Source of the DNA: Gaiellasilicea sp963745775 | GTDB taxonomy: Bacteria > Actinomycetota > Thermoleophilia > Gaiellales > Gaiellaceae | Length of the DNA stretch: 64,000 bases | NCBI GenBank assembly: GCA_963745775.1 | Contig: CAVUYY010000009.1 | Location: forward strand, 248,001 to 312,000 | Direction: 5' to 3' | Shown here: one piece after another, positions 43,911-53,939 of the stretch | Layout: every line of letters starts with the position of its first letter | Position numbering within the stretch: the first letter of the stretch is position 1 | Program-made: the position numbers and the translations under genes | Notes under the pieces: model-generated | What the model saw: the letters and a program-made list of their open reading frames with translations, nothing else | What the model was told of the DNA's origin: nothing | The model's database searches: none

Positions 43911-45045
43911 CGATCCGCTCGACGAGCGTCGGGTGGGTGTCACGCAGGAGATGGAGCAGGAGCGGCGGGTCGGGATCGCTCAGGCTCGTGTCGCGCGAAG
44001 CGGCGGTAGAGCGCTTCCGCTGAGCGGCTGTCGCGGGTGAGCCGCAGGCCGATCGCGTCCGCCTCGGACTCGTAGCGGCGCGAGATCGCGTTTGCCAGCG
44101 GCAGCGTCGCGAGCTGGAGTCAGCAGGAGCACGAGCGCGACGCGCGGAAGCGCCCGCGGATCGTCGAGGCGGGCGGCCCGGCCGAGGAGCCACGCGCCCG
44201 GCAAGGCAAGGAGCGCGAACCAGGCGACGCCCTTCCACGGGTGCCGGCGGGAGACGTGACCGAGCTCGTGCGCCGCCGCGAACAGCACCTCGCCCCGCGC
44301 CACCTCCGCTGCGAGCAGCGTGTCCCAGAGGATCACCCGCGTCGTCGGGCCGGCGCCGATCGCCTCCGCGTTGACCGCACGAGTTCGCTCGCGCGCCTTG
44401 CGCACCTCGACCTCGACCTCGTCGAGGCCGACTCGAGCGCCGAGCCGCTCGATCTCGGCTGCGAGCGCGCGATCCTGGAGCGGTCGCAGCCGCGGCGCCA
44501 GCAGGCTCGGGATAGACGAGGACGTACGCGGCGGCGAGCGCGACGAAAGCGGCCCAGAGCCCGAGCCACGCGCGGCGGCCGAGGAGCCGCCCGGCAGCGA
44601 CGATCGCGACCCCGGCGAGCGCCGCGAGCACGAGCTCGCCGAGCGTCGTCGACCAGGGGCCGGTCAGGTACCGCAGGTAGCCGAGCTCGGAGACGTCGTA
44701 GCGGCGCCGCCACCAGTGGCCGCCGAGGCGCGTCGGCAGGGCGGCGACCCAGAGCGTCGCGTAGACGAGCGCCCCGAGGAGCGCCGCCTGAACGAGAGGC
44801 GGGCCAGGCGGATGGGGCTTGAGGCGGATCAGCACCCAGAGCGCGCCGAGCTGCAGCACGAGCCCGGCCGCCCAGAGCGCCGCCAGCCCGTTCTCGTAGC
44901 GCGCGTTCCGGCGCAAGGTTGCGGCGTCGAAGAGCGAGGCCGCGTCGAGGCCGGGAACATCGAGCGCCGGCGTGCTCGTCTGCCACAGCAGTGCCGCTGC
45001 TCCGAGCCAAGCAGCGACTAGGGTCGCGCCCAGCCCGATGCGCAT
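43864..45045 (-). CDS. M48 family membrane zinc metalloprotease (several frameshifts)
   Basis: About 395 aa when joined. Four N-terminal membrane helices (GLGATLVAAWLGAAALLWQ onward), then the zinc motif LFAAAHELGHVSRRHPWKG, a further membrane segment and a C-terminal block ending HPTLVERIATARAG, all features of CAAX-protease/HtpX-type M48 enzymes. Frames change near 44510 and 44120 and again before 43990. ATG at 45045 shares the palindrome ATGCGCAT with the divergent phosphoesterase start; a longer start at 45063 exists. Confidence 0.82.
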   Translation of the reverse strand: MRIGLGATLVAAWLGAAALLWQTSTPALDVPGLDAASLFDAATLRRNARYENGLAALWAAGLVLQLGALWVLIRLKPHPPGPPLVQAALLGALVYATLWVAALPTRLGGHWWRRRYDVSELGYLRYLTGPWSTTLGELVLAALAGVAIVAAGRLLGRRAWLGLWAAFVALAAAYVLVYPEPAGAAAATAPGSRARSRDRAARRSSRPRRGRGRGAQGARANSCGQRGGDRRRPDDAGDPLGHAARSGGGAGRGAVRGGARARSRLPPAPVEGRRLVRAPCLAGRVAPRPGRPPRRSAGASARRARAPADSSSRRCRWQTRSRAATSPRRTRSACGSPATAAQRKRSTAASRDTSLSDPDPPLLLHLLRDTHPTLVERIATARAGAPPADPGSP

Positions 45046-45767
45046 CGCAGTCATCTCCGACATTCACGCAAATCTGCACGCGCTCGAGGCGGTGCTGGCG
45101 GCAAGTCGACGCCACGGAGTCGACGAGATCTGGTGTCTCGGCGACCTCGTCGGCTACGGGCCGAGGCCGAACGAGTGCGTGGCGCTCGTCCGCGAGCGCT
45201 GCCGCGATCTGCCTCGCCGGAAACCACGACCTGGCGGTGCTCGGCCGGCTCGACCTCGAGGTCTTCGCGGACGAGGCCGGCGTGGCCGCTGCCTGGACGC
45301 GAACCGTGCTCGACGCCGACGCAGCGACCTACCTCGGGTCTCTGGCGCCGAGCGCGAGCGTCGAAGGCGTGACGCTCGCGCACGGCAGCCCGCGCGATCC
45401 GATCTGGGAGTACGTGCTCTCCGACGCCGCCGCGGACGCGGCGTTCGCCGTGTCGCGCGAGCCGCTGATCCTCGTCGGCCACAGCCACATTGCGCTGGCG
45501 CTCGCCTCGGCCGGCAGCGGCGTCGCCGGCGGCAAGGCGCCGCCGGGAACGGAGATCGAGCTCGCCGTCGGCAGGCACCTCCTCAACCCGGGCTCGGTGG
45601 GCCAGCCGCGGGACGGCGACCCCCGCGCAGCCTGGCTCGTGATTGACACGGAGACGCGCAGGGCACGGTTCCGCCGTACCACCTACCCAGTCGAGCTGAC
45701 GCAGGCGGAGATGCGCGAGCGGGGCCTTCCCGAAGTCCTCGTCGAGCGGCTCGCGCACGGCGTCTGA
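45038..45767 (+). CDS. Calcineurin-like metallophosphoesterase (YfcE/MJ0936-like; one frameshift)
   Basis: About 243 aa when joined. MRIAVISDIHANLHAL, IWCLGDLVGYGPRPNECV, CLAGNHDLAVLG and LILVGHSHIALAL provide the full set of metal ligands. The frame breaks near 45205 between the GD and GNHD motifs. The start is fixed by the first beta strand at ATG 45038, which overlaps the M48 start head to head. Probable phosphodiesterase; substrate unknown. Confidence 0.87.
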
Positions 45768-45781
45768 CCCAAAGGAGCGGC

Positions 45782-46271
45782 ATGGCAGAGTTGACGGTGT
45801 TGGAGACGAAGCTCGGCGAGGTGATCGGGCTGGCGATGGCGGCGCAGGTCGCGATCGACCGGATCTCGAAGCTGGATCCGCCTCAGCAGCTGGCCCGGCA
45901 GATGAAGCAGATGCGCAACCGAGGCCGCCGCCGCGGAGAAGGCGGGAACGGATCTCGCGGGCACGTTCGACGGCAAGAAGAGCAAGATCCTCACCGAGGC
46001 GCGCAGCGTCAAGAAGAAGGGCGGCGAGATGCTGAAGACCTATCTCGATCGCGACGCGGACATCCTCGACGGGATGGAGTTCATGACCATGGCCGAGGCG
46101 GGCGAGGTCGGCCACTGGTCCGTGCTCGAGCAGCTGAACAAGACCGCGAGGCACGCCGGGGTTCGCGAGCTCGTGAAGGTGCAGCTCCCGATCCAGAAGC
46201 GGCATCTGAAGGACGTGTCGGCGGCGAGCGTGCAGCTCGCGGCCAAGGAAGATCCGAACGCCGAGGCGTAG
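45782..46271 (+). CDS. Conserved helical protein, possibly ferritin-like (one frameshift)
   Basis: About 162 aa when joined. Starts MAELTVLETKLGEVIGLAMA with AAAGGAG upstream; the rest (TDLAGTFDGKKSKILTEARS, FMTMAEAGEVGHWSVLEQLN) is in the next frame after a break near 45918. Repeated Glu/His helices suggest a ferritin-like four-helix bundle, but I cannot name a family. Follows the phosphoesterase by 14 bases. Confidence 0.6.
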
Positions 46272-46911
46272 GCCCGGACTCGACCCGGTTCCGGCGCTTA
46301 GGCCTGGACGAGCTCCGCACGGCGGCGGGCTTTTCGGCGGCGCCGGAGCCGGTGTCGGTCCCGTAGGTGATCCCCTCGCGACCGAGCGCGAGCTGAACCT
46401 CCTCGCGAGCCTTGTAGATCCGCCACTTGACCGTGGCGAGCGTGATCTCGAGCGAGTCGGCGATCTCGGTGTAGGAGAGGCCGACCACGTCGCGGAGCAG
46501 AAGCGCCATCTTCAGGTCGACGTTCAGCGCCTCGACGGCGCGCCAGACGGCGTCGATCGCCTCGATCCGCTCGAACGGCGCGTCCACGACCTCGAGCGGC
46601 GGGATGTCCTCGAGGTTGACGACCGCGCGCGGCCGCCGCTCGAGTGCCCGCAGCTCGTCGAGGACGCGGTTCTTCGTCACCTGGAAGAGCCACGTCGTGA
46701 AGCGACAGCGAAGCGAGAAACTCGGCAGGCCCTGGTAGACGCGGAGGAAGACCTCCTGCGTCAGATCCTCGGCGAGCGAGCGATCGCCCACGAGCCGGAG
46801 CACGTAGTTGAAGACGGGCAGCTCATACGCGCGCACGATGAGCGTGAAGGCACGCTCATCGCCTCGCTGGGCCTTCCGCAGGACGCCGAGATCGGGCTGG
46901 GGCAGCGACAA
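46081..46911 (-). CDS. ECF-type RNA polymerase sigma factor with doubtful C-terminus
   Basis: Sigma-2 region FTLIVRAYELPVFNYVLRL and EDLTQEVFLRVYQGLPSF; sigma-4 helix-turn-helix GLSYTEIADSLEITLATVKWR. TTG at 46911 is the start, close behind a -10 TATACT. A normal ECF factor would end near residue 190; here the frame runs on for ~85 Arg/Pro/Ser-rich residues antisense to the convergent gene at 45782. I suspect a lost stop or frameshift near 46300. No anti-sigma gene is adjacent. Confidence 0.85.
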   Translation of the reverse strand: MSLPQPDLGVLRKAQRGDERAFTLIVRAYELPVFNYVLRLVGDRSLAEDLTQEVFLRVYQGLPSFSLRCRFTTWLFQVTKNRVLDELRALERRPRAVVNLEDIPPLEVVDAPFERIEAIDAVWRAVEALNVDLKMALLLRDVVGLSYTEIADSLEITLATVKWRIYKAREEVQLALGREGITYGTDTGSGAAEKPAAVRSSSRPKRRNRVESGPTPRRSDLPWPRAARSPPTRPSDAASGSGAAPSRAREPRRASRSCSAARARTSGRPRPPRPWS

Positions 46912-46926
46912 GTGGGCGGGAGTATA
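46912..46926 (-). promoter_or_regulatory. Probable -10 element of the sigma factor gene
   Basis: TATACT at 46926-46921 in otherwise GC-rich DNA, nine bases before the TTG start; transcription would begin next to the start codon. The -35 would lie inside the end of gpmI. Confidence 0.45.
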
Positions 46927-46935
46927 GCGCCGCTT

Positions 46936-48433
46936 TCACCGGATAGATGTATTTATTTTGGGGCTCGGCGAGAGGTCGGCTCCCGTCACCTCGGCGGGGA
47001 TCTCGAGCCCGAGCAGGCGAAGGACGGTGGGTGCGAGATCGGAGAGCCCGCCGCCATCCTCGAGCGCGTGCTCGCGCGACGTGAGGACGAGCGGAACGAG
47101 GTTCGTGGTGTGCGCGGTATGCGGGCTGATTCCGTCCGGCTCGAGCATCTGCTCCGCGTTGCCGTGGTCTGCCGTGACGAGGCAGACGCCGCCGGCCGCA
47201 TGGGTCGCCTCGACCACCAGGGCGAGACATTCGTCGGTCACCTCGACCGCGGCGACAACCGCGGGGATCGAGCCCGTATGGCCGACCATGTCCGGATTCG
47301 CGAAGTTGACGACGGCGAAGCGGTAGCCGTTGCCGATCTCCGCCGCGAAGCGGCTCGCCACCTCGCGCGCGGACATCTCCGGCTTGTGGTCGTAGCTCGG
47401 GACGTCGCGCGGCGAGGGGACGAGGATGCGGGTCTCCCCCTCCCACTCCTGCTCGACGCCGCCGTTGAAGAAGTAGGTGACGTGCGCGTACTTCTCGGTC
47501 TCGGCGACGTGGAGCTGGCGCGCGCCCGCGCGGGCGAGCGTCTCTGCGAGCGTGTTTCGCACCTGCTGCTCGCCGAAGGCGACGGGCACGTCGAGCTCCT
47601 CGCCGTAGCTCGTCATCGTCGTCAGGTCGAAGCCGGCCGCGACGAGCTTCTGGGAGAGCTGGCGGCCGCGGTCGGGGCGGAAGTTGAAGAAGATCGCCGT
47701 GTCGGCCTGGGTGAGCCGCGGCCGCCCGGAGAGGACGACCGGCTCGACGAACTCGTCCGTGACGCCCTCGTCGTAGCTCGCCTGGACCGCGGCGAGGGGA
47801 TCGGCGGCGCGCTGCCCTTCCCCCGCGACGATCGCGGCGAGGGCGCGCTCGGTGCGATCCCAGCGCTTGTCGCGATCCATCGCGTAGTAGCGGCCGACGA
47901 TCGTCGCGATCCGCTCGGGCGGCAGCGTCGGCGAGATCGGCGACCGCCGAGGTCGGCGAGACGTCGCGGCCGTCCGTGAAGGCGTGGATCCAGGTTCGCT
48001 CCTCCATCCCGAGCCGGCGCGCGAGCTCGAGCAGCGCTCGGAGGTGCTCGAGGTGCGAGTGGACGCCGCCGGTCGAGACGAGCCCGAGCAGGTGGACGTC
48101 GCCGCCGCGCGCCCGGGCGCGCTCGAACGCCTCGACGAGCGCGTGGTTCTCGGAGAGCGAGCCGTCCCGGATCGCCTGGTTCACCCGCATCAGGTCCTGG
48201 TAGAGGATCCGGCCCGAGCCGATCGTCAGGTGGCCGACCTCCGAGTTCCCCATCTGGCCCGGCGGCAGGCCGACCGCCTCGCCGGAGGCCTCGAGGGTCG
48301 TGTGCGGGTACTCGCGCCAGAGCCGGTCGAAGACGGGCGTGTCGGCGAGCTCGACCGCGTTGCCGGGGCCGGCAGGAGCGCAGCCCCAGCCGTCGAGGAC
48401 GACGAGCGTTACGAGGGGGAAGCTGCCCGGCAA
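46936..48433 (-). CDS. gpmI: Cofactor-independent phosphoglycerate mutase GpmI (one frameshift)
   Basis: About 499 aa when joined. Alkaline-phosphatase-superfamily mutase: LVVLDGWGCAP, the phosphoserine in GQMGNSEVGHLTIGSG, FTDGRDVSPTSAV, VGRYYAMDRDKRWDR, and metal ligands in NFANPDMVGHTG and TADHGNAEQM. The frame breaks near 47940. Start TTG 48433 (LPGSFPLVTLVVLDGWG) overlaps the tpiA stop; no ATG or GTG is available. Interconverts 3- and 2-phosphoglycerate. Confidence 0.92.
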
Positions 48434-49102
48434 ATCGCTGCGAACGAGTCGGGGTCGAGCGAGGCGCCGCCGACGAGCGCGCCGTCGAGCGAGGGCTGGG
48501 CGAGCAGCTCGGCCGCGTTCTCCGGCTTGACGGAGCCGCCGTAGAGCACCGGCCGGTCGATCAGGCTCTTGATGAAGCGATGTGCCTCCTCGGCCTGCTC
48601 GGGCGTCGCGGTCTTGCCGGTGCCGATCGCCCAGACCGGCTCGTAGGCGATCACGAGGTTCTCGTGCTCGCCTGCGGCGAACGCGATCGCTTCGACCTGG
48701 ATCTTGAGGACGAGCTCGGTGTCGTCGGACTCGCGCTGCTCGAGCGTCTCGCCGACGCACGCGATCACGCCGAGGCCCGCGCTCGAGCGCCGTGCGGGCG
48801 CGCCGTGCCACCATCTCGTCCGTCTCGCCGAACTGCTGCCGGCGCTCCGAGTGGCCGACGAGCGCGCCCTGCACGCCCAGCTCGAGCAGCATCTCGGGCG
48901 AGACCTCGCCGGTGTAGGCGCCGCTCGCCTCCCAGTGGACGTTCTGGGCGTAGATCGCGTGCGGGCCTCCGAGCGCCGCCTCGAGGGAGACGAACGGCGG
49001 GCAGAGGATGACGTCGACGCCGGCGGGCGGCTCGAACGACTCGACGAAGGCGCGCGTCTCCGCCGGCCCCTTGAACATCTTCCAGTTGCCGGCGATCAGC
49101 AC
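48409..49102 (-). CDS. tpiA: Triosephosphate isomerase TpiA (one frameshift)
   Basis: About 231 aa when joined. GTG start giving LIAGNWKMFKG; HSERRQQFGE (electrophile His), VIAYEPVWAIGTGKTA (catalytic Glu) and VLYGGSVKPENAAEL with VGGASLDP (phosphate loop). The frame breaks near 48785. The start overlaps the end of pgk by 7 bases and the stop overlaps gpmI, so it is translationally coupled on both sides. Confidence 0.93.
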
Positions 49103-50173
49103 GTCTGTACATTAATTAACGTAGGATACCCGCCGCACGGGATCGCCGCGACACCGGGTAGCTCCTTGCCCTCGAGCAGCTCGAGGGAGGCGCCGCCGCC
49201 GGTCGACACCCAGGAGATCCGATCCTCGAGCCCGAGCTCGGTGATCGCGCGGACCGAGTCGCCACCGCCGACGACCGTGAAGCCCTCGCATTCCGCCACG
49301 GCCTGCGCGACCGCCTTCGTGCCCGCCGCGAAGCGCTCCCACTCGAAGACGCCCATCGGCCCGTTCCAGAAGACCGTCTTCGCGGCGCGGATCTTCTCGG
49401 CGAAGAGCTCGCCGGTCTCCGGACCGATGTCGAGGCCGAGCCAGCCGTCCGGCACCTCGTTCCAGGGAACGACCCTGCTCTCCGCGTCCTCCTCGAAGGC
49501 GGCCGCGGCGACGACGTCGACGGGAAGGCGGACCGGGGCTTCCAGCGGGTTCTCCTCGCGGAGCTGCTCGGCCATCTTGCCGCCGATCAGCATCGTGTCC
49601 ACGTACTCGGCGAGGTTCTCGAGCACGCCGAGCTTGTCCTCCACCTTGAGCCCGCCCACGATCGCGATGTACGGTCGCTCGACCTCGCCGAGCAGGCGGC
49701 CCAGCATCTCCAGCTCCCGCTCGAGCAGGAGGCCAGCGTAGGCGGGGAGCAGGTGCGCGACCGCCTCGGTCGAGCTGTGGGCGCGGTGCGCCGAGCCGAA
49801 GGCATCGTTGACGTAGAGGTCGCAGCCGTCGGCGAGCTCGCGCGCGAAGCCCTCGTCGTTCTCCGTCTCGCCGGCGTTGAAGCGCGTGTTCTCGAGCACC
49901 TCGATCCGCTCGTCCGGAAGGAGCGAGCGCAGGTGCTCGGCGACCGGCTGGATCCGGAACGTCGGGATCGTCGCCCTTCGGCCGGCCGAGATGCGAGCAG
50001 ACCCGGATCCGCGCGACATCGCGCTCGAGCAGGTGCTCGAGCGTCGGCAGCGCCGCCCGGATCCGCGTGTCGTCCGCGACCTTGCCGTCCTCGAGCGGCA
50101 CGTTCAGGTCGGCGCGGAGGAGGACGACCTTGCCGGCGACGTCGGCGTCGCGAACCGAGCGCGGCTTCTTCAG
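49096..50173 (-). CDS. pgk: Phosphoglycerate kinase (one frameshift, CTG start)
   Basis: About 359 aa when joined; slightly short for PGK. LLRADLNVPLEDGKV, SHLGRPKG, ENTRFNAGETENDEGF, DAFGSAHRAHSST, GGLKVEDKLGVL, FWNGPMGVFE and VGGGDSVRAI are canonical. The break is near 49975 in the loop after SHLGRPKG. Nothing but CTG at 50173 (LKKPRSVRDADVAGKVVLL) can start it without cutting the first strand, and it overlaps the gap stop as CTGA. The C-terminus GGYPTLINVQTC is atypical and AT-rich. Confidence 0.93.
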
Positions 50174-51170
50174 AGCAGCTTCCCGATCAGATCGACGAGC
50201 CGACAGCTAGTAGCCCCACTCGTTGTCGTACCAGCCGAAGACCTTGACCATCCGCGCGTTCACCATCGTCAGCTCGGCGTCGAAGACGCACGAGTAGGGC
50301 GAGCGCTGGATGTCGGTGGAGACGATCGGGTCCTCCATGTACTGGAGGTAGGGCTCGAGCGAGCCCGACGACGCGGCCGTGCGGAACGCGTCCTTGACCT
50401 CGTCGGCGGTCGTCTCGCGGCCGACGAGGCAGACGAGATCGGTGACCGAGCCGGTCGGCACGGGCGCCCGCATCGACATCCCGTCGACCTTGCCCTTCAG
50501 CTCCGGCAGCACGAGCCCGATCGCGCGCGCGGCGCCGGTCGAGGTCGGGATCAGGTTGATCGCGGCGGCTCGGGCGCGGCGGATGTCCTCATGCGGCAGG
50601 TCGAGGATGCGCTGGTCGTTCGTGTAGGCGTGGATCGTCGTCATGAAGCCCTGCTCGACCGTGAACGAGTCGTGCAGCACCTTCGCGAGCGGCGCCACGC
50701 AGTTCGTCGTGCAGGACGCGTTCGAGACGATGTGGTGCGAGTCCGCGTCGTACTGATCGTCGTTGACGCCGAGCACGAGGGTCAGGTCGGGATCGGTGGC
50801 GGGCGCCGAGATCACGACCTTCTTCGCGCCGGCGTCGAGGTGCTTCTGCGCGCCGTCGCGCTTCGTGAAGAAGCCGGTCGACTCGAGCACCACGTCGACG
50901 CCGAGGTCGCCCCAGGCGAGGTCGGCCGGCTCGCGCTCGGAGAGGAGCTTGATCTCCTTGCCGGCAGCGTGGAGAACGCCGTCCGCGAGCTCGACGTCAC
51001 CTGGCAGCGGGCCCGAGATTCGAGTCGTACTTGAGCAGATGCCGCATCGTCTCGGCATCACCGAGGTCGTTCGCGGCGACGATCTCGAAGTCCGCCTCGC
51101 GCTCCAGCGAGGCGCGGAAGAAGTTGCGCCCGATCCGCCCGAACCCGTTGATCCCTACCCGTGTCGCCAT
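50170..51170 (-). CDS. gap: Glyceraldehyde-3-phosphate dehydrogenase (two frameshifts)
   Basis: About 333 aa when joined. VGINGFGRIGRNFFRA (NAD-binding), SNASCTTNCVAPLAKV with the catalytic Cys, and FGWYDNEWGY near the end. Frames break near 51010 (after KYDSNLGP) and at 50208, where one extra base makes a stop; the true C-terminus RLVDLIGKLL reads through to 50170. ATG 51170 has GGGAGG upstream. First gene of gap-pgk-tpiA-gpmI. Confidence 0.93.
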
Positions 51171-51203
51171 GCGCCTCCCGTCTCTCAGTTGCCGGAGGCG
51201 AGT

Positions 51204-52703
51204 CTAAGCGAGGGTCGCGAGCTTCGTCCCGAGGTAGCGGAGGTAGGGCCCAGGATCGATCGGAGCATCGATTGGGCCGCCGACGATGCGCTGGAGCGTC
51301 TCCTTCGGGGTGAACTTGCGGCCGTGGCGATAGAGGCGCTCCGTCAGCCAGGAGCGAAGCTCGCCGAACTCGCCCTGCTCGAACTGGGCGTGGACGTCGG
51401 GCAGGTCGGCGAGCAGCGTCTCCCAGATCTGCACCGAGATCACGTTTCCGAGCGCGTAGGTCGAGAAGTAGCCGATGTGCCCGCCCGCCCAGTGCATGTC
51501 CTGGAGGACGCCGAGCCGGTCGTTCTCCGGCTCGATCCCGAGATAGTCGAGCATTCGCGCGTTCCAGATCTCCGGCAGCTCGGCGAGGTCGACGGTTCCC
51601 GCGAGCAACTCCTGCTCGAGCTCGAAGCGGAGGATCACGTGCAGGTTGTACGTCGCCTCGTCGGCCTCGACCCGGATCGGCGAGGGGGCGACCCAGTTGA
51701 CCGAGCTGTACCACTCCTCGAGCTCGACGTCGCGCAGCGCCTCCGGGAAGGTCTCGCGGAGCTGCGGGAAGAAGTAGCGCCAGAACGGGAGGCTGCGACC
51801 GACGAGGTTCTCCCAGAGCCGGCTCTGCGACTCGTGCAGGCCGAGTGAGGTTCCGCGCGCGAGCGGTGTCCGCTCGAGGTCGGCGGAGACCCCGTTCTCG
51901 TAGAGCCCGTGGCCGCACTCGTGCATCGTCGCGAAGAGACCGTCGAGATTCGTCTCGTGGTAGCGCGTGGTCAGCCGGATGTCGTCCGTGCCGAGCGAGC
52001 TCGCGAACGGGTGCACGGTCGGATCGAGCCGCCAGGAGCCGCGATCGAAGCCGAAGCGCTCGAGCACGCGCAACTCGAACTGCTGCTGCCCCTCGAGCGG
52101 GAACGGACGGTCTCTGGCGGGGCGCTCGCCGTCTCGCTTGGCGGCGGCGACGAGCGGCACCTGCTCGGCCTTCAGCCGGTCGAAGACGACGCGGACCTCG
52201 GCCGTGGTCATCCCGCGCTCGAAGTCGTCGAGCAGCACGTCGTAGGGCTCGTCGTAGTCGTCGAAGCAGTCGACGTACCGCCGCCGGAGCTCGAGGTTCT
52301 GTTGCAGCAGCGGCAGGAAGAGCGCGAAATCGGAGCTCGCGCGCGCCTCTGCCCACACCGGCAGCGCGAGCGACGAGGCGCGGGACATCTCGGAGCGGAG
52401 ATCGGCCGGAACGCGGCGGGCCTTCTCCCAGTCGAGCCGGGTGACGCGGATCAGGCTGGCCTCGTCCGAGTCGTAGGGCTGGGACTCCTCGAAGGGCGCG
52501 AGCTGGTCGAGCAGGCGGCCGATCTCGTCGTCGGTGAAGGCCGTGTGCGCGATCCGGTCGAGCGTGGCGATCTGCTCCGCCCTGACGCCGCTGCCGCCCG
52601 CGGGCATCAGCACCTGCTGATCCCAGGCGAGCAGGGAACGGGTCTTCTGGAGATCGTGGATCTCCGCCAGCCGCTCCTTCAGATCCGCGTAGGCCGCAAG
52701 CAC
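51204..52703 (-). CDS. Thermostable carboxypeptidase 1 (peptidase family M32)
   Basis: 499 aa from GTG 52703 (VLAAYADLKERLAEIHDL), the usual M32 start; a frame to 52802 adds a non-conserved leader. Zinc motif MHECGHGLYENG with TSLGLHESQSRLWENLVGRS (third ligand Glu and the HES signature), DPTVHPFASS and an HWAGGHIGYFSTYALGN block. Removes C-terminal residues from peptides in the cytoplasm. Intact, 33 bases upstream of gap on the same strand. Confidence 0.93.
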   Translation of the reverse strand: MLAAYADLKERLAEIHDLQKTRSLLAWDQQVLMPAGGSGVRAEQIATLDRIAHTAFTDDEIGRLLDQLAPFEESQPYDSDEASLIRVTRLDWEKARRVPADLRSEMSRASSLALPVWAEARASSDFALFLPLLQQNLELRRRYVDCFDDYDEPYDVLLDDFERGMTTAEVRVVFDRLKAEQVPLVAAAKRDGERPARDRPFPLEGQQQFELRVLERFGFDRGSWRLDPTVHPFASSLGTDDIRLTTRYHETNLDGLFATMHECGHGLYENGVSADLERTPLARGTSLGLHESQSRLWENLVGRSLPFWRYFFPQLRETFPEALRDVELEEWYSSVNWVAPSPIRVEADEATYNLHVILRFELEQELLAGTVDLAELPEIWNARMLDYLGIEPENDRLGVLQDMHWAGGHIGYFSTYALGNVISVQIWETLLADLPDVHAQFEQGEFGELRSWLTERLYRHGRKFTPKETLQRIVGGPIDAPIDPGPYLRYLGTKLATLA

Positions 52704-52833
52704 GCGAGGACAACCGTAACGTCCCGGGCAGGGCTCGCGCCACGGATGGTTTCCGACTTGTAACTCCGGTATCGAATCGGACTGCTTTTTCGTAGTCTTC
52801 AACCGGCGGGTCCGTGCTCGTCCGGCGGCGGAT

Positions 52834-53939
52834 TCAGACCCCGTCTGTCACCGGTTCGGAGCGCGGTACTGCGGAGGGGGAGGTCGTCCTCGGACCACCC
52901 CCTCCGGCCCGCCCTCTTCGCCCCTGGCCGGCCGCTCCCGGCGCGGCTGGAGCCGCCGTCACGCGACGCGCCCGGCTGAGCCGATCACCGCGTGACCTCA
53001 GCCGAGCCAACGAGTCGGCGTCAGCCGCGAGCTCGACGAGCTTGTTCAGCCGGCGGTGGACCGACGCTTTCGTCGTCGGGGGGTCGCATTTCGCTGCCAG
53101 CTCGCGCAGGGAGAGGCTCGGGTGGCGAAGTCGAAGGCGCGCGACCTCGTCCAAGCCGCTGCAGGTAGGTGCGCGAGCGCGCCGGTGTCGCGTAGCGCTC
53201 GCACCGCCTCGAGCTGGCGCTGTGCGGCGCGACTGGTGCGGACGAGATTTGCGTGATCGGCGTTCGCCAGCCGGTTCGCCTCGGCCCGCGTCGCGGCGAT
53301 CACAGCGCGCTCCTCGAGCGCGAGCACCGTGTCGGCTGCGCCTGCCGCAGCGAGTAGCCCCTCGATCGCCTCCATCCCCTTCGCGTACGCGATCGCATGT
53401 CTCGTGCGGTCGAGCACGCCGACCCTGACTCCGTCGGCCGCCGCAACAGAGCGGAGGAACTCGGCCCCTTCGAGCGATGCGGTGCGCAGCTCGAGATGGG
53501 GCGATCGCGGCCCCGAGAGCGACCCACCGCCGAGGAGCGCTCCGCGCAGGTACGCCCCGCGGCAGCACGCTCGCCCGACGACTCGCCGAGGCGGCCGCTC
53601 GACCGGGGCGTGCCGAGAGTTGAGAACCCCGGCCTCGACGAGCGTGTCGAGCGCGCTTTCGTCGCCGGCGACGTGGAGCTGGTAGCGCGTTGCCCGGTCG
53701 AACGCCTGCCGGCGATAGGTGCGGATCTCGGAGCGGATCCCGAGCTCCCGCAGGAGCGAGAACGCGCGCCGAGCGGCGGGTGCGCCGGAGAGGTCGAGAT
53801 GCAGCGCGACCTCGCCGCGACCGCGAAGGTGAGCGCTTCCCGCCGAATGGAAGAGCGCGGACACCTCCGCGAGCCGGCAGCAGCCGCGCTTCGGCGTGAT
53901 CGCCGCCAGCTCGTTGCGGAGCTCCTCAGAGAGAGGCAT
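52834..53939 (-). CDS. whiA: WhiA-like DNA-binding regulator (one frameshift)
   Basis: About 368 aa when joined. PLSEELRNELAAITPKRGCCRLAEVSAL is the WhiA N-terminus; CCRGAYLRGALLGGGSL lies in the LAGLIDADG-like domain, and the C-terminal helix-turn-helix is LSLRELAAKCDPPTTKASVH. The frame breaks near 53165. WhiA controls division genes in Actinobacteria and Bacillus. The tail after RLNKLVELA is longer than usual and Arg/Pro-rich. The neighbourhood (uvrC...whiA...gap-pgk-tpiA) matches the conserved cluster, but rapZ and yvcK are missing between uvrC and whiA. Confidence 0.88.
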
